Positions 52,487-60,447 of a DNA stretch of 61,590 nt are shown here, piece after piece (the stretch's first letter is position 1; each line of letters starts with the position of its first letter). The notes beneath the pieces are model-generated. The model saw only the letters and a list, made by a program, of their open reading frames with translations, was not told where the DNA came from and did not search any database. The stretch lies in contig NZ_JAMBOH010000032.1 in the NCBI RefSeq assembly GCF_023715505.1, forward strand, positions 1 through 61,590, in the 5' to 3' direction. The stretch is from Neobacillus cucumis. GTDB lineage: Bacteria > Bacillota > Bacilli > Bacillales_B > DSM-18226. A program made the translations under genes and the position numbers.

Positions 52487-55333
52487 ATGGATAAAAGCAT
52501 TAGGGTGGGGATTCTATTTTCTTTATCCGGGACAATGGAAATCTCTGAAAGAGGACAATATCAGGCCGCCCTCCTGGCCATTGAAGAGGTAAATCGAAAC
52601 GGCGGGGTAAACGGGAGGAAAATCAGACCCTTTGTTGCGGATACAGCTTCCAATCCTTATATCGCAGCAAGAGAAGCGGAACGATTGATCGTCGAACATA
52701 AAGTAACCGCGATCATCGGCTTATACACTTCCGCTTCTCGGAAGGAAGTCATTCCGATTATAGAAAAATATCATTCTGTTCTTTTTTATCCAAATGGATA
52801 TGAAGGCGAAGAACAACATCCCAATATCATCTATTGCGGGCCGCTGCCAACACAAAATCTGATTCACTTTATTCCATGGATGACGGACCACATCGGCAAG
52901 AACTTCTACCTAATTGGATCTGATTATATTTATCCCCACGAAACCAACGCCCATATCCGCTCACTGGTACAGGTTTATCGGGGAAAGATTTTAGGCGAGG
53001 ACTACACCCCGCTGGGTAAGCAGAAATTTGAAGAAAATGTAAAAAATATTCAGGAGCTTGTTCCGGACATTGTTTTTTCAACTCTCGTTGGCAGCAGTGC
53101 TGTGGCTTTTTATAAGCAATATTATGAAGCCGGGATCAAAAAACCGATTGCGAGTTTAATTACTGCAGAAACGGAAGTAGCTGCGCTTGATCCTAAGTAC
53201 ACCGTTGGCCACTATGCCTGCTTTCCCTACTTTGATTCAATTGAAACATCGGAAAACCGGTTATTTTTAAAATGTTTCAAAGATTTATATGATACCGATA
53301 TTGTAAGTTCTGTTATGGAAAACGCCTATAACAGCGTTTATCTATTGGTCGAGGCATTAAGAAAATGTGAGAATATCGATACGGCATCGATTTTAAAGAA
53401 TGTAAGAGGTGTTCAGTTTCGTGCCCCTCAAGGCCAAATCATGGTGGATAAAGACAACCAGCATCTCTGGCTGAATTCGAGAATCGGACAAGTAAACAAG
53501 GATGGAAAATTTGATATTTTGTGGAAATCGGATCGCCCCATTCAGCCGATTCCGTTTGCCAAATACATTTTTTTCGATCAAAAAAATAAGGCTAAATCGC
53601 TGGATCAGCTCGATGAGCAGTTACAAGTTAAGAGGAAGCACTATCAGCCGCTCATCAACGAATTGAAAAAAGCGACACAGGATGCAACCGATCCTATTGT
53701 TTTTTTTGATAACGATGGCCAATTAATTTCTATATTAAACGGTCAATCCCTATTAGAAAAAAATTCATTATTATTTCCTATCGGAACATCCGCCTGGCAA
53801 ATGCCGATGCTGCGAAATTCAGGGATTGTTCATGCTCTAACCACAAACATCCCCACTTTTACTATCAAGGAAGAACATATGGACAAACATTTAAATAAAT
53901 GGACCACCATTGGGATCCCGGTAAAAAATAAAAACGAGCGTTTAATCGGCTGCTTAGGCATCTTCGTCAGCCGTAAAAATCAAGCTTCGATTCATCTTTT
54001 CGTGTCCTTCCTGTCGAAAATCGCTTCCGGTTGTGTTGAATTACTCGAAAGATCGGATCAGTATCTTTCCACTTATGAATGGTTAAATTATTTTTCAAAC
54101 GTAATCGATGAGCCGTTATGGATCATCCGTAAGAATGACATTGTGTTTGAAAACCATTCCGCCAAGCAGCTGCGGATCGAGCACCGGGATTTTTTGCTCG
54201 AGTTTATCAAAAAAACCGTTAGCAACATAACCTTAGACAAAGCCCGGAAAGTGGTGCAGCAAAACAGTTCAAATGAATTTTTTGAAATCAACATCATAAA
54301 GAAAGGGAATGACCATTTTGTCAGCGTCAAACCTTCGGTAAATCCCTCGATTTTAAAACGAGCTGACTCAAACCTGATCGGAAAGAGCAAAGGGTTTTTG
54401 AAGGGCTTGTTTTTTGCCAATATGGCTGCAAAAACGGATACGAATGTCTTGCTGATTGGAGAAAATGGAACCGGAAAGGAGACATTTGCTAGGGTCATAC
54501 ACAATAAAAGCAACCGCAAGGGACAACCGTTTATCATCTATAACTGCGCTGCTCTTCCTTCCCACCTCATCCAGATGGAATTGTTCGGATATGAGTTCCC
54601 CGATGGCGAAAAACCTGGAAATCCGGGAGTGTTGGAATTAGCTGAGGGAGGCACTTTATTTGTAGACGGAATAACTGATCTGCCGCTCGACCTTCAAGCA
54701 GCCTTTTTGAAGATCCTCCAGGAAAAAAAGATAACAAGGGCGGGCAGCCATTCAACGGTCCCCATTAACGTCAGGGTAATTGCAGCGACAAATAAGAATA
54801 TTCATCAAGAAATTGCTTATAAAGGTTCGTTTCGAAGTGATCTCTACTTCCATTTGAATGCCTGCTCCATTGAACTTTTGCCTTTGAGAGACAGAAAAGA
54901 GGATATCCCTCCTCTCATCGATTATTTCATCAGCAAGCTGTCAAAAGCTTCAGGAGGAGGCAAGAAAGAAATCAATATGAAGGCACTAAGCTGCCTGTTG
55001 GACTATCATTGGCCTGGGAATATAAGGGAACTTCGGGATGTTCTGGAGGGCACCTTTCATGCGTCAGGCACTTTTCCAAAAATCACGGTCGATCATTTAC
55101 CAAAGTATGTTGTGGATCATAGCAAGGAATTTGTTGAAACTTCCCTCCCCCCTAAAAATAGGAATCGTAATGCCGATGCAAAACTTCTCCGGAAGCCATA
55201 CGATGAGGCCAAGATCACGGAAGCCTTGATTCAATTCAAAGGAAACATCAGCAAAACCGCCAAGCACCTGCAAATGTCCAGAACCACTTTGTATCGGAAA
55301 CTCGAGGAAATGAATGCAAAGTACAAATCTTGA
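52487..55333 (+). CDS. Hybrid regulator: UrtA/AmiC-like ligand domain + AAA+ domain without GAFTGA + Fis-type HTH (948 aa)
   Basis: The first 370 or so residues form a type 1 periplasmic-binding fold of the urea/amide kind: IRVGILFSLSGTMEISERGQ, EVNRNGGVNGRKIRPFVADT, YGEEQ-like region FYPNGYEGEEQHPNIIYCGP and PQGQIMVDKDNQHLWLNSRI. No signal peptide precedes it, so it is cytosolic. A GAF/PAS-like region follows (about 400-610). The AAA+ domain has Walker A GENGTGKE (about 658) and arginine fingers in GSFRSDLYFHLN, but GAFTGA is absent between MELFGYE and GVLELAEGG, and Walker B is LFVDGI rather than LFLDEI. The last 45 residues are an HTH_8 (GNISKTAKHLQMSRTTLYRK). Start: ATG 52487 after AGGGAGTGG. 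Divergent from the symporter and urease genes. Confidence 0.9.
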   Translation: MDKSIRVGILFSLSGTMEISERGQYQAALLAIEEVNRNGGVNGRKIRPFVADTASNPYIAAREAERLIVEHKVTAIIGLYTSASRKEVIPIIEKYHSVLFYPNGYEGEEQHPNIIYCGPLPTQNLIHFIPWMTDHIGKNFYLIGSDYIYPHETNAHIRSLVQVYRGKILGEDYTPLGKQKFEENVKNIQELVPDIVFSTLVGSSAVAFYKQYYEAGIKKPIASLITAETEVAALDPKYTVGHYACFPYFDSIETSENRLFLKCFKDLYDTDIVSSVMENAYNSVYLLVEALRKCENIDTASILKNVRGVQFRAPQGQIMVDKDNQHLWLNSRIGQVNKDGKFDILWKSDRPIQPIPFAKYIFFDQKNKAKSLDQLDEQLQVKRKHYQPLINELKKATQDATDPIVFFDNDGQLISILNGQSLLEKNSLLFPIGTSAWQMPMLRNSGIVHALTTNIPTFTIKEEHMDKHLNKWTTIGIPVKNKNERLIGCLGIFVSRKNQASIHLFVSFLSKIASGCVELLERSDQYLSTYEWLNYFSNVIDEPLWIIRKNDIVFENHSAKQLRIEHRDFLLEFIKKTVSNITLDKARKVVQQNSSNEFFEINIIKKGNDHFVSVKPSVNPSILKRADSNLIGKSKGFLKGLFFANMAAKTDTNVLLIGENGTGKETFARVIHNKSNRKGQPFIIYNCAALPSHLIQMELFGYEFPDGEKPGNPGVLELAEGGTLFVDGITDLPLDLQAAFLKILQEKKITRAGSHSTVPINVRVIAATNKNIHQEIAYKGSFRSDLYFHLNACSIELLPLRDRKEDIPPLIDYFISKLSKASGGGKKEINMKALSCLLDYHWPGNIRELRDVLEGTFHASGTFPKITVDHLPKYVVDHSKEFVETSLPPKNRNRNADAKLLRKPYDEAKITEALIQFKGNISKTAKHLQMSRTTLYRKLEEMNAKYKS

Positions 55334-55342
55334 AAGAAGAAA

Positions 55343-55372
55343 ACCGGGCAACTGCCCGGTCAATTTTTTTTT
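55343..55372 (+). terminator. Terminator of the hybrid regulator gene
   Basis: ACCGGGCA-AC-TGCCCGGT followed by CAATTTTTTTTT. A strong intrinsic terminator 10 bp after the stop. Confidence 0.92.
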
Positions 55373-55503
55373 GATTAAGACGTTAGGATTGTTTTGACAA
55401 ATCTTAGGCCTTGACAGGCACTTAAATATCCAACTTCTTTTATAAACTATATAGAAAGAAATTTTCCGTTACGCCAAAGGTTTCTTCGTTAATATCCAGT
55501 TCG

Positions 55504-55524
55504 ACTGGTCGGGAAGACAGGATT
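55504..55524 (+). repeat. tRNA-Pro 3'-end copy, candidate att site
   Basis: ACTGGTCGGGAAGACAGGAT and one more T match 60829-60849 exactly, that is, the CCA end and T-arm start of the tRNA-Pro gene, in the same orientation. No more of the tRNA is present. It lies in a minus-strand frame that continues the serine-recombinase frame past its stop. Confidence 0.7.
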
Positions 55525-55623
55525 ATGCTGTTTATGTTCATGCTCTGGTCCATTCTTGTCAGCTTGCAACTGTTCTTCCCAAATGCTTTCCCATTCTTTT
55601 AAACCATCCCAAAAAATGGTCCA

Positions 55624-56202
55624 TTATAATACCAGCTCCTTTTCTTCCTGTTCCTTCAAAGCACGATACAAGGTAGATCTAGAGACGGAAGTCATTCCCG
55701 TGATTTCTTTAACCGTGTATTTGTTCAATTTATAAAGCTCAATGGCGTGTTTAAGACCAGCGTGTTTCTTGTGGTATTTCTTCGGTCTTCCTTCATAAAC
55801 ACCTTTACTTTTAGCAATCTCGATTCCATTCCGCTGTTTCTCTTTTAAAATGGTCCTTTCCATTTCAGCAAAGCCAGCCATGATTGTTAAAAAGAACTTT
55901 CCTGTTGGCGTCCTGGTATCTATGTTCATATCAAGAATCACAAGATTAATATTCCTTGCTTCAAAATCCTCAACCAATTCTATTAGCTGTCTGGAGCTTC
56001 TTCCTAATCGGTCCATCCGGATTACTACAATCGTGTCTCCAGATTCCAACTTGTCTAATAGCTTGTCTAATTCTGGTCTTTGTTTGGCAACGCCAGAAAT
56101 TTTTTCGTGTACAATTTCATCGACTCCGAATTTGGAAAGGGCTGCAAACTGAGTGTCCAAATTCTGATCCTTAGAACTGACCCTCGCATATCCGTAAATC
56201 AT
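55624..56202 (-). CDS. Serine recombinase, resolvase/invertase type (192 aa)
   Basis: Complete small serine recombinase. The catalytic Ser9 is in IYGYARVSSKDQNLDTQF. Other active-site elements are VVIRMDRLGRSSRQLIELVE (RxxxDRLGR) and the E helix GFAEMERTILKEKQRNGIEI. The C-terminal helix-turn-helix is KYTVKEITGMTSVSRSTLYR. Start ATG 56202 has GGGGGGAAGAAA upstream; ATG 56223 is less likely. TTTTTGG-containing repeats lie upstream, and a broken relative lies at 57102-57256. Probably resolves or inverts part of this accessory region. Confidence 0.93.
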   Translation of the reverse strand: MIYGYARVSSKDQNLDTQFAALSKFGVDEIVHEKISGVAKQRPELDKLLDKLESGDTIVVIRMDRLGRSSRQLIELVEDFEARNINLVILDMNIDTRTPTGKFFLTIMAGFAEMERTILKEKQRNGIEIAKSKGVYEGRPKKYHKKHAGLKHAIELYKLNKYTVKEITGMTSVSRSTLYRALKEQEEKELVL

Positions 56203-56259
56203 TTTCTTCCCCCCATGTTTCACTTACTCTGCCGTGTTCATGCTGCCTCTCCTTATTTC

Positions 56260-56412
56260 TTATTTAGAATTATAGTTATCACCATAATAATCAATATTCA
56301 TATCTGTAACCATACTTTTAAGTTCATGGGCCACACTAGCCACCCATACAATAGCCCCTATGGTGAGCCCTACACACAATAATGTTATAACTCTTTTTTT
56401 CTGTTTCTTCAT
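56260..56412 (-). CDS. Small membrane-anchored protein (50 aa)
   Basis: A basic start (MKKQKKR), one helix VITLLCVGLTIGAIVWVASV, and a polar, Tyr- and Asn-rich tail (DMNIDYYGDNYNSK). AAAGGAAGGAAACGGCA precedes ATG 56412, giving good support for translation. It is too short for most gene finders. One membrane helix with the tail probably outside. No family recognised. It lies 57 bp upstream of the serine recombinase gene on the same strand. Confidence 0.65.
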   Translation of the reverse strand: MKKQKKRVITLLCVGLTIGAIVWVASVAHELKSMVTDMNIDYYGDNYNSK

Positions 56413-56483
56413 TGCCGTTTCCTTCCTTTTATGTAATCTCTTATACTACAAAATTGTATCCTATCCGCTTAAGTCTTGGAACA

Positions 56484-56571
56484 ACCTTTTTGGGACACTC
56501 TAAAATATTAATCTTGCGTCCTCTTGAATTATCAGACAATTCGTTCCACGGGGTAGACTTTTTGGAACAGT
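56484..56571. repeat. Two direct TTTTTGG motifs upstream of the serine recombinase
   Basis: ACCTTTTTGGGACACT (56485-56500) and GACTTTTTGGAACAGT (56556-56571), 71 bp apart. Related motifs in both orientations recur at 57311-57420. Candidate resolvase binding sites. Confidence 0.5.
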
Positions 56572-56662
56572 AGAAAAAATATTTTACCTCCCTCTTGAAA
56601 TCCACCATTTTTGATGGAAAAATAATACAGTGCATATTTCAGAAATTTTAGGGGGAAATCAC

Positions 56663-56953
56663 TTGGAAAAAAAAGTTGAATTAGAACAATTGAGTTTTTT
56701 TGATGCTGGATTTGACAAACAGGCTTGGGTATCAGGATGTTTGTTTGAACGACTTTATGGTTCAAAGCTACAAAATTTAGATCTCAAAAATGAACTTGAA
56801 AAACTTAAAGAGAACTTGATGATATTAAAAGCAAAAAAACTGATTAAGTTTGCATATTGTGAGAGCAAACGTCAAAAAGCCCGGTATCTAGGAATAGGAA
56901 AACCGGGCTTTTTGCTAGGGTTTACAACTATGTCATTCGTTAGAGATTGGTAG
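56663..56953 (+). CDS. Short frame of uncertain status (96 aa)
   Basis: TTG start at 56663 after TTAGGGGG. The first 70 codons look like a helical protein (KVELEQLSFFDAGFDKQAWV, LKNELEKLKENLMILKAKKL). A perfect terminator hairpin (56874-56913) lies within the last third, so the coding part has probably lost its original end. Function unknown. Confidence 0.45.
   Translation: MEKKVELEQLSFFDAGFDKQAWVSGCLFERLYGSKLQNLDLKNELEKLKENLMILKAKKLIKFAYCESKRQKARYLGIGKPGFLLGFTTMSFVRDW
56874..56913 (+). terminator. Terminator inside the short frame
   Basis: AAAAAGCCCGGT and ACCGGGCTTTTT, 12-bp perfect stem, 16-nt loop, U run. It works in both directions. Confidence 0.85.
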
Positions 56954-57095
56954 ATCTAGGACCGTAATAAATATAACATTGCTTGTTTACAGTTTAGTTA
57001 ATGGACAGGGACAATTTGGTAACATTTCCATTACTTTTGAGGAAACACTCAGCTTATATGTAAAATGTTTGTCTAGATTTCTTTTGAGATTTCAT

Positions 57096-57118
57096 TTTTG
57101 TTCATCTTCTGAACAAAA
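57096..57118. terminator. Inverted repeat
   Basis: TTTTGTTCA-TCTTC-TGAACAAAA, perfect 9-bp arms. It lies at the end of the broken serine recombinase; likely a terminator. Confidence 0.6.
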
Positions 57119-57256
57119 GCTCAATTAAATGAAATTGTCTTGCATATTTACTCATATCCCGTTCTTCAATTCCTTCCTCATAGTCTTCATTTGCCTCGCT
57201 TCGTTTTGCTCTTTTGATGATACACGGACATAACCGAATATTTCCTCATGTATCAA
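57102..57256 (-). pseudogene. N-terminal fragment of a second serine recombinase
   Basis: From TTG 57256 (AAAGG upstream) the minus strand reads IHEEIFGYVRVSSKEQNEAR, the catalytic-Ser start of a resolvase, then QMKTMRK. A one-base shift leads to GIEERDM, after which resolvase similarity ends. Only about 40 residues of the catalytic domain remain. Confidence 0.75.
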
Positions 57257-57310
57257 ATCTACCTTTCTACGAAATATTTGTTATTTGTTGTCTTAACAAT
57301 ATATCATTCT

Positions 57311-57430
57311 ATCCCAAAAGGTCGAACGTAATTTTGGAACATCCCAAAAATGTATTTATCACCTTTTAGGACTCCAAGAACGTTGATTTTATAGAGGGCA
57401 TGTAACCATCCCGAAAGGTGTACCTTTTGA
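57311..57430. repeat. Cluster of CCCAAAA/TTTTGG motifs, candidate res site
   Basis: ATCCCAAAAGGT (57311), ATTTTGGAACAT (57331), ATCCCAAAAATG (57341) and ATCCCGAAAGGTG (57408), directly upstream of the broken serine recombinase. Arrangement of several related subsites upstream of a resolvase is typical of res. Confidence 0.5.
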
Positions 57431-57510
57431 GAAAAATTCTATTGCTATATACAGTTTTATTGTCCCAGCCTTATTTTTTATTTAACATTCATAAATTTGG
57501 ACATTCCATT

Positions 57511-57550
57511 ATGGGGTAGCGTCAGGAAAATGCGGATTTACAACGCTAAG
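57511..57550 (+). repeat. GCGGATTTACAACG repeat, copy B
   Basis: ATGGGGTAGCGTCAGG then AAAATGCGGATTTACAACG and CTAAG. It lies 79 bp upstream of the Ltp-domain gene. Confidence 0.9.
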
Positions 57551-57628
57551 CTAGACTAAAATAATGATACTATTTTACTAGATTAATATGATACAATGTT
57601 ATAAAAAGGAAATAACGGGGGTACGAAA

Positions 57629-58282
57629 GTGGAGAAGAAACAAAAACAGAAAAAGCCGTTCTATAAAAAATGGTGGGTTTGGGTGATTGCGATTATTATT
57701 ATTGGGTCTGCTGTCAAAGGCAACGATGATGACACAGCGGACGCAAACAAAAAGGAAAGCAAGCCGGCTGTCACCGAACCAGTAAAGGATACGACAGCAG
57801 AGGATACAACAGCACAGGATAACGTTCCTGCAGATTATAAGTCTGCTTTGGAAAAAGCTCAATCGTACGCAGAAACAATGAACATGTCCAAAAATGGTAT
57901 TTATAACCAATTAACTTCAGCAAGTGGTGAAAAGTTTTCCGCAGAAGCTGCTAAGTATGCAATGGATAATCTTGAATTTGACTGGAAGGCAAACGCTCTG
58001 ATAAAGGCTGAATCCTATTCAGAAACTATGTACATGTCAAAAAAAGGATTATATGAACAACTGACTTCTGCAAGCGGTGAAAAATTCACTGCCGATGAAG
58101 CACAGTACGCAATTGACAATATTAAAGCCGATTTTAATAAAAATGCCTTGGAAAAAGCAAAAAGTTATCAAGAAACAATGAGTATGTCACCAGAAGCGAT
58201 AAGAGACCAACTGACTTCTGAAAGTGGTGAAAAATTCACACAAGAAGAAGCTGATTACGCTATTAAGAATTTAAATAAATAA
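57629..58282 (+). CDS. Membrane-anchored protein with three Ltp-type repeats (217 aa)
   Basis: Residues about 1-13 are basic, followed by one helix (WWVWVIAIIIIGSAV). A low-complexity linker rich in Asp, Thr and Ala covers about 30-70. Then come three 50-residue repeats, each with ALEKAQSYAETMNMS..., a Tyr/Ile-containing turn, QLTSASGEKFSAEAAKYA and a final helix. This is the Ltp/host-cell-surface-exposed lipoprotein HTH domain, known from the superinfection-exclusion protein of phage TP-J34. No lipobox Cys is present, so it would be helix-anchored. GTG start with GGGGG upstream. A role in blocking phage DNA entry is possible, by analogy only. Confidence 0.85.
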   Translation: MEKKQKQKKPFYKKWWVWVIAIIIIGSAVKGNDDDTADANKKESKPAVTEPVKDTTAEDTTAQDNVPADYKSALEKAQSYAETMNMSKNGIYNQLTSASGEKFSAEAAKYAMDNLEFDWKANALIKAESYSETMYMSKKGLYEQLTSASGEKFTADEAQYAIDNIKADFNKNALEKAKSYQETMSMSPEAIRDQLTSESGEKFTQEEADYAIKNLNK

Positions 58283-58341
58283 AATGTAAAACACGCCCTC
58301 ATCCTATTCTTTGGTTGAGGGGATTTTAAGTTTAATAATTA

Positions 58342-58370
58342 CGGAGTTCCTTCGGGGCTCCGAATTTTTT
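58342..58370 (+). terminator. Terminator of the Ltp-domain gene
   Basis: CGGAGTTCC-TTC-GGGGCTCCG followed by AATTTTTTA. A further CCCTCA/TGAGGG hairpin lies at about 58296-58321. Confidence 0.85.
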
Positions 58371-58430
58371 ATTGGTAAAACCAGTATTTCATTACATATT
58401 ATGGACACACTACCACTTGAGGTGAAATAA

Positions 58431-58619
58431 ATGAGCAGATTTAAAGTTGTGTTTGAGAATTCAATCCAAAGTGGTGGGTTTTCATTGGAGCAGTATTTGA
58501 TAACATTACATCAAGAAAAAGATATGTTGGATTCATTTGATGGTCATCCAGAATATGAATCAGATATGAAGTTGTTCGAAGAGGAAATTGAGAAGGTTAA
58601 TCGATTGTTGGAGAGCTGA
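58431..58619 (+). CDS. Small acidic protein (62 aa), unknown
   Basis: ATG 58431 with TTGAGGTGAAATA upstream. Sequence is helical and acidic, with FENSIQSGGFSLEQYLITLH and DMKLFEEEIEKVNRLLES. No membrane segment. The stop codon is inside a strong terminator hairpin, so it is a single-gene unit. Function unknown; such small genes are common in prophage-like regions. Confidence 0.7.
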   Translation: MSRFKVVFENSIQSGGFSLEQYLITLHQEKDMLDSFDGHPEYESDMKLFEEEIEKVNRLLES

Positions 58620-58633
58620 TTGCTCTCTTTTTT
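58611..58633 (+). terminator. Terminator overlapping the stop codon of the small acidic gene
   Basis: GAGAGC-TGATT-GCTCTC followed by TTTTTTATTT. The stop TGA lies in the loop. Confidence 0.9.
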
Positions 58634-58709
58634 ATTTATAAAATAAGTATTTTATCATATTAAAGTCTGCATGGTTCAACGGATTTGGGGGAATCGTCTT
58701 GATAATGTG

Positions 58710-58749
58710 CTTAGCGTTGTAAATCCGTATTTTCCGGACGGTATCCCTA
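58710..58749 (-). repeat. GCGGATTTACAACG-type repeat, copy D (inverted)
   Basis: On the minus strand GGAAAATACGGATTTACAAC then GCTAAG, one base different from the other copies in the core. It begins 20 bp after the stop of the DNA ligase gene, in its 3' untranslated region. Confidence 0.88.
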
Positions 58750-58768
58750 AACAGCAAAAAGAGCAGGC

Positions 58769-59590
58769 TTATGCCCACTCTACAAAACTAGGTATTCTAA
58801 GCAAACCAGACTTAGTTAAATTCCGATATTTAACACGGCAACGGATAGGATCTATATAAGCGAAATCATCGCTTTCATTAATGATTGGCGCTCGATATAC
58901 CTTTGCCTTTTCCTTGGCTGGTACGCCTAACTCCATAATACCAGCATAACGACCATCTTCGAATTGAAGCAGCCAGCCGAAATCTTTCGGCTTTTTTCTG
59001 CATCCAATAACCAATATATCGGCGTATTGATAATTGATTACCTTAAGCCAGGAATGCGACCGTTTGCCGATTTCATATCGGGAATCTTTACGCTTTAAGA
59101 CGATTCCTTCAAGAGATTGAGCCTTAATTGCATCAAAATAAGCTTCGCCATGACCTTCGATAAATTGAGTTCTTGTTAGAATTGAAGAATCAGCCGGAAT
59201 GACGTCAGCTAGTATTTCCTTGCGATCCAGCAGCGGAAGATTGGTTACGCGCTTGCCTTCATGCTCGATTACATCAAATGCAGCAAAGGTAACCGGCGTT
59301 TTATCTCGAGATGACATAAACCTGGACATCATCGCCTCAAAATCAGGCTTTCCAGCGTTGTCGCTAACGATTAACTCTCCATCAAGAACGGTACCAGGAT
59401 GAATATTTAAAGATGTAAGCTCAGGAAATTTAGAAGTAATTTCATTATTATGGCGGAAATATAGCCGGACTTTGCCAGCTTTATCAACAGAATATATTAA
59501 ACGAATTCCATCCAATTTCAACTCAGTAATATAATCTGAGGAATCAAAAGGTTGATTCGATTTATGAAGAAGCATTGGTGATATGAACAT
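58769..59590 (-). CDS. ATP-dependent DNA ligase, minimal type (273 aa)
   Basis: Seals nicks in DNA using ATP. The adenylated Lys25 is in TELKLDGIRLIY (motif I KxDG). Motif III is TVLDGELIV, followed by FAAFDVIEHEGKR, motif IV EGIVLKRKDSRYEIG and motif V SHSWLKV. The C-terminal OB fold ends the protein. It resembles YoqV of the SP-beta prophage, a ligase of about 270 residues. GACGAGGTG lies before ATG 59590, which I prefer to GTG 59599. A prophage- or island-type gene, not the housekeeping NAD ligase. Confidence 0.93.
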   Translation of the reverse strand: MFISPMLLHKSNQPFDSSDYITELKLDGIRLIYSVDKAGKVRLYFRHNNEITSKFPELTSLNIHPGTVLDGELIVSDNAGKPDFEAMMSRFMSSRDKTPVTFAAFDVIEHEGKRVTNLPLLDRKEILADVIPADSSILTRTQFIEGHGEAYFDAIKAQSLEGIVLKRKDSRYEIGKRSHSWLKVINYQYADILVIGCRKKPKDFGWLLQFEDGRYAGIMELGVPAKEKAKVYRAPIINESDDFAYIDPIRCRVKYRNLTKSGLLRIPSFVEWA

Positions 59591-59881
59591 AGTAAACACC
59601 TCGTCTACTATTCTAACAGAAAAACAATTGTAATTTTAATGGAAACCGATAGATAAAACGAAACCATTTACAAATACAAATGGTAGCCTATTTTTGGGAA
59701 AATTATTTGATAGAATATGAGATAGGAAGTATAAAAGCTTTCTCTTTTGGTGATAATGATAATAGGCAAAGAAAAACCGCCCCAAAACAATCTGAAGCGG
59801 TCGGGAATCAACGCCCTAAACCAAAATCACCCTAATGTTAACATTAACTTTCTAGTAAATCAAAAAGTTAGGGGTATGACC
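59591..59881. other. Divergent promoter region
   Basis: Holds the promoters of the ligase (minus) and the following hypothetical gene (plus). ACCGC...GCGGT (about 59778-59803) can form a hairpin; TTAACATTAAC repeats lie near 59836. Confidence 0.4.
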
Positions 59882-60292
59882 ATGGAAAAAGTGAAAACCC
59901 GAGAACAATCTGTAGAGTACATGATCAACTGGATTAAACCGCTGCTGGAAAGGGTCAAAGAAATAAAGGATTACTCCCAGGCCATGAATCATATACAGCA
60001 TATTTATTTTGACTTCATGGATGCCACCTTAAATAGCAAATTCTTTAAAGAGCCATTTTCCCAGGAAGAAATTATCGAGATCAGCAAGCAGGCCATGGAC
60101 ATGTGCTTAAAATTAAAAGAGGAAAAATGGAAAGCCTGGCAGGAACATGAGCATGAGAATTTTAAAAAAATTTCAGCAACTGCCAAGCTAGGAAATATGA
60201 AGGGGAAGCAGCGAATCGCGGCAAAGAGATCCGTCACTGGTATTATACCAGGACTGGCGGTGGTCAAAGTTTTACAGAATGGATTAATATGA
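59882..60292 (+). CDS. Hypothetical protein (136 aa)
   Basis: ATG 59882 with AGGGG 6 nt upstream. Helical, charged protein: TREQSVEYMINWIKPLLERV, MNHIQHIYFDFMDATLNSKF, EEIIEISKQAMDMCLKLKEE, then a basic tail with GKQRIAAKRSVTGIIPG. No membrane segment or known motif. It overlaps the next small gene by 4 bp (ATGA), so the two form a translationally coupled pair. Function unknown. Confidence 0.7.
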   Translation: MEKVKTREQSVEYMINWIKPLLERVKEIKDYSQAMNHIQHIYFDFMDATLNSKFFKEPFSQEEIIEISKQAMDMCLKLKEEKWKAWQEHEHENFKKISATAKLGNMKGKQRIAAKRSVTGIIPGLAVVKVLQNGLI

Positions 60293-60447
60293 GACTGGAA
60301 GAAGTAGAAAGCCGTATGGAATTCGCATGCCTAAAAGCCGAAGTGAAGGATATGCTGCGGGATCAAGTAATCAGTTTATCCGAAGCGGATAACTGCTATA
60401 GAATTCTTCAAAAATTCGCCGTAAAACATGAAATTGAATTTAAATAG
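60289..60447 (+). CDS. Small protein coupled to the preceding gene (52 aa)
   Basis: ATG 60289 overlaps the stop of the 136-residue gene. The peptide begins MRLEEVESRMEFACLKAEVK and ends KFAVKHEIEFK. Mixed charge, helical, no membrane helix. It is too short for usual gene calls, but the ATGA overlap and amino acid composition support it. Its stop codon is the first triplet of repeat copy C. Confidence 0.65.
   Translation: MRLEEVESRMEFACLKAEVKDMLRDQVISLSEADNCYRILQKFAVKHEIEFK

Noticed and set aside
52487..55333. Calling the hybrid regulator a standard sigma-54-dependent activator
   Set aside because: The GAFTGA loop and the Walker B glutamate are absent, so the standard mechanism cannot be assumed in spite of the -24/-12 elements nearby.
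58671..58859. 62-codon plus-strand frame after the small acidic gene
   Set aside because: It consists of repeat copy D and the antisense of the ligase 3' end.
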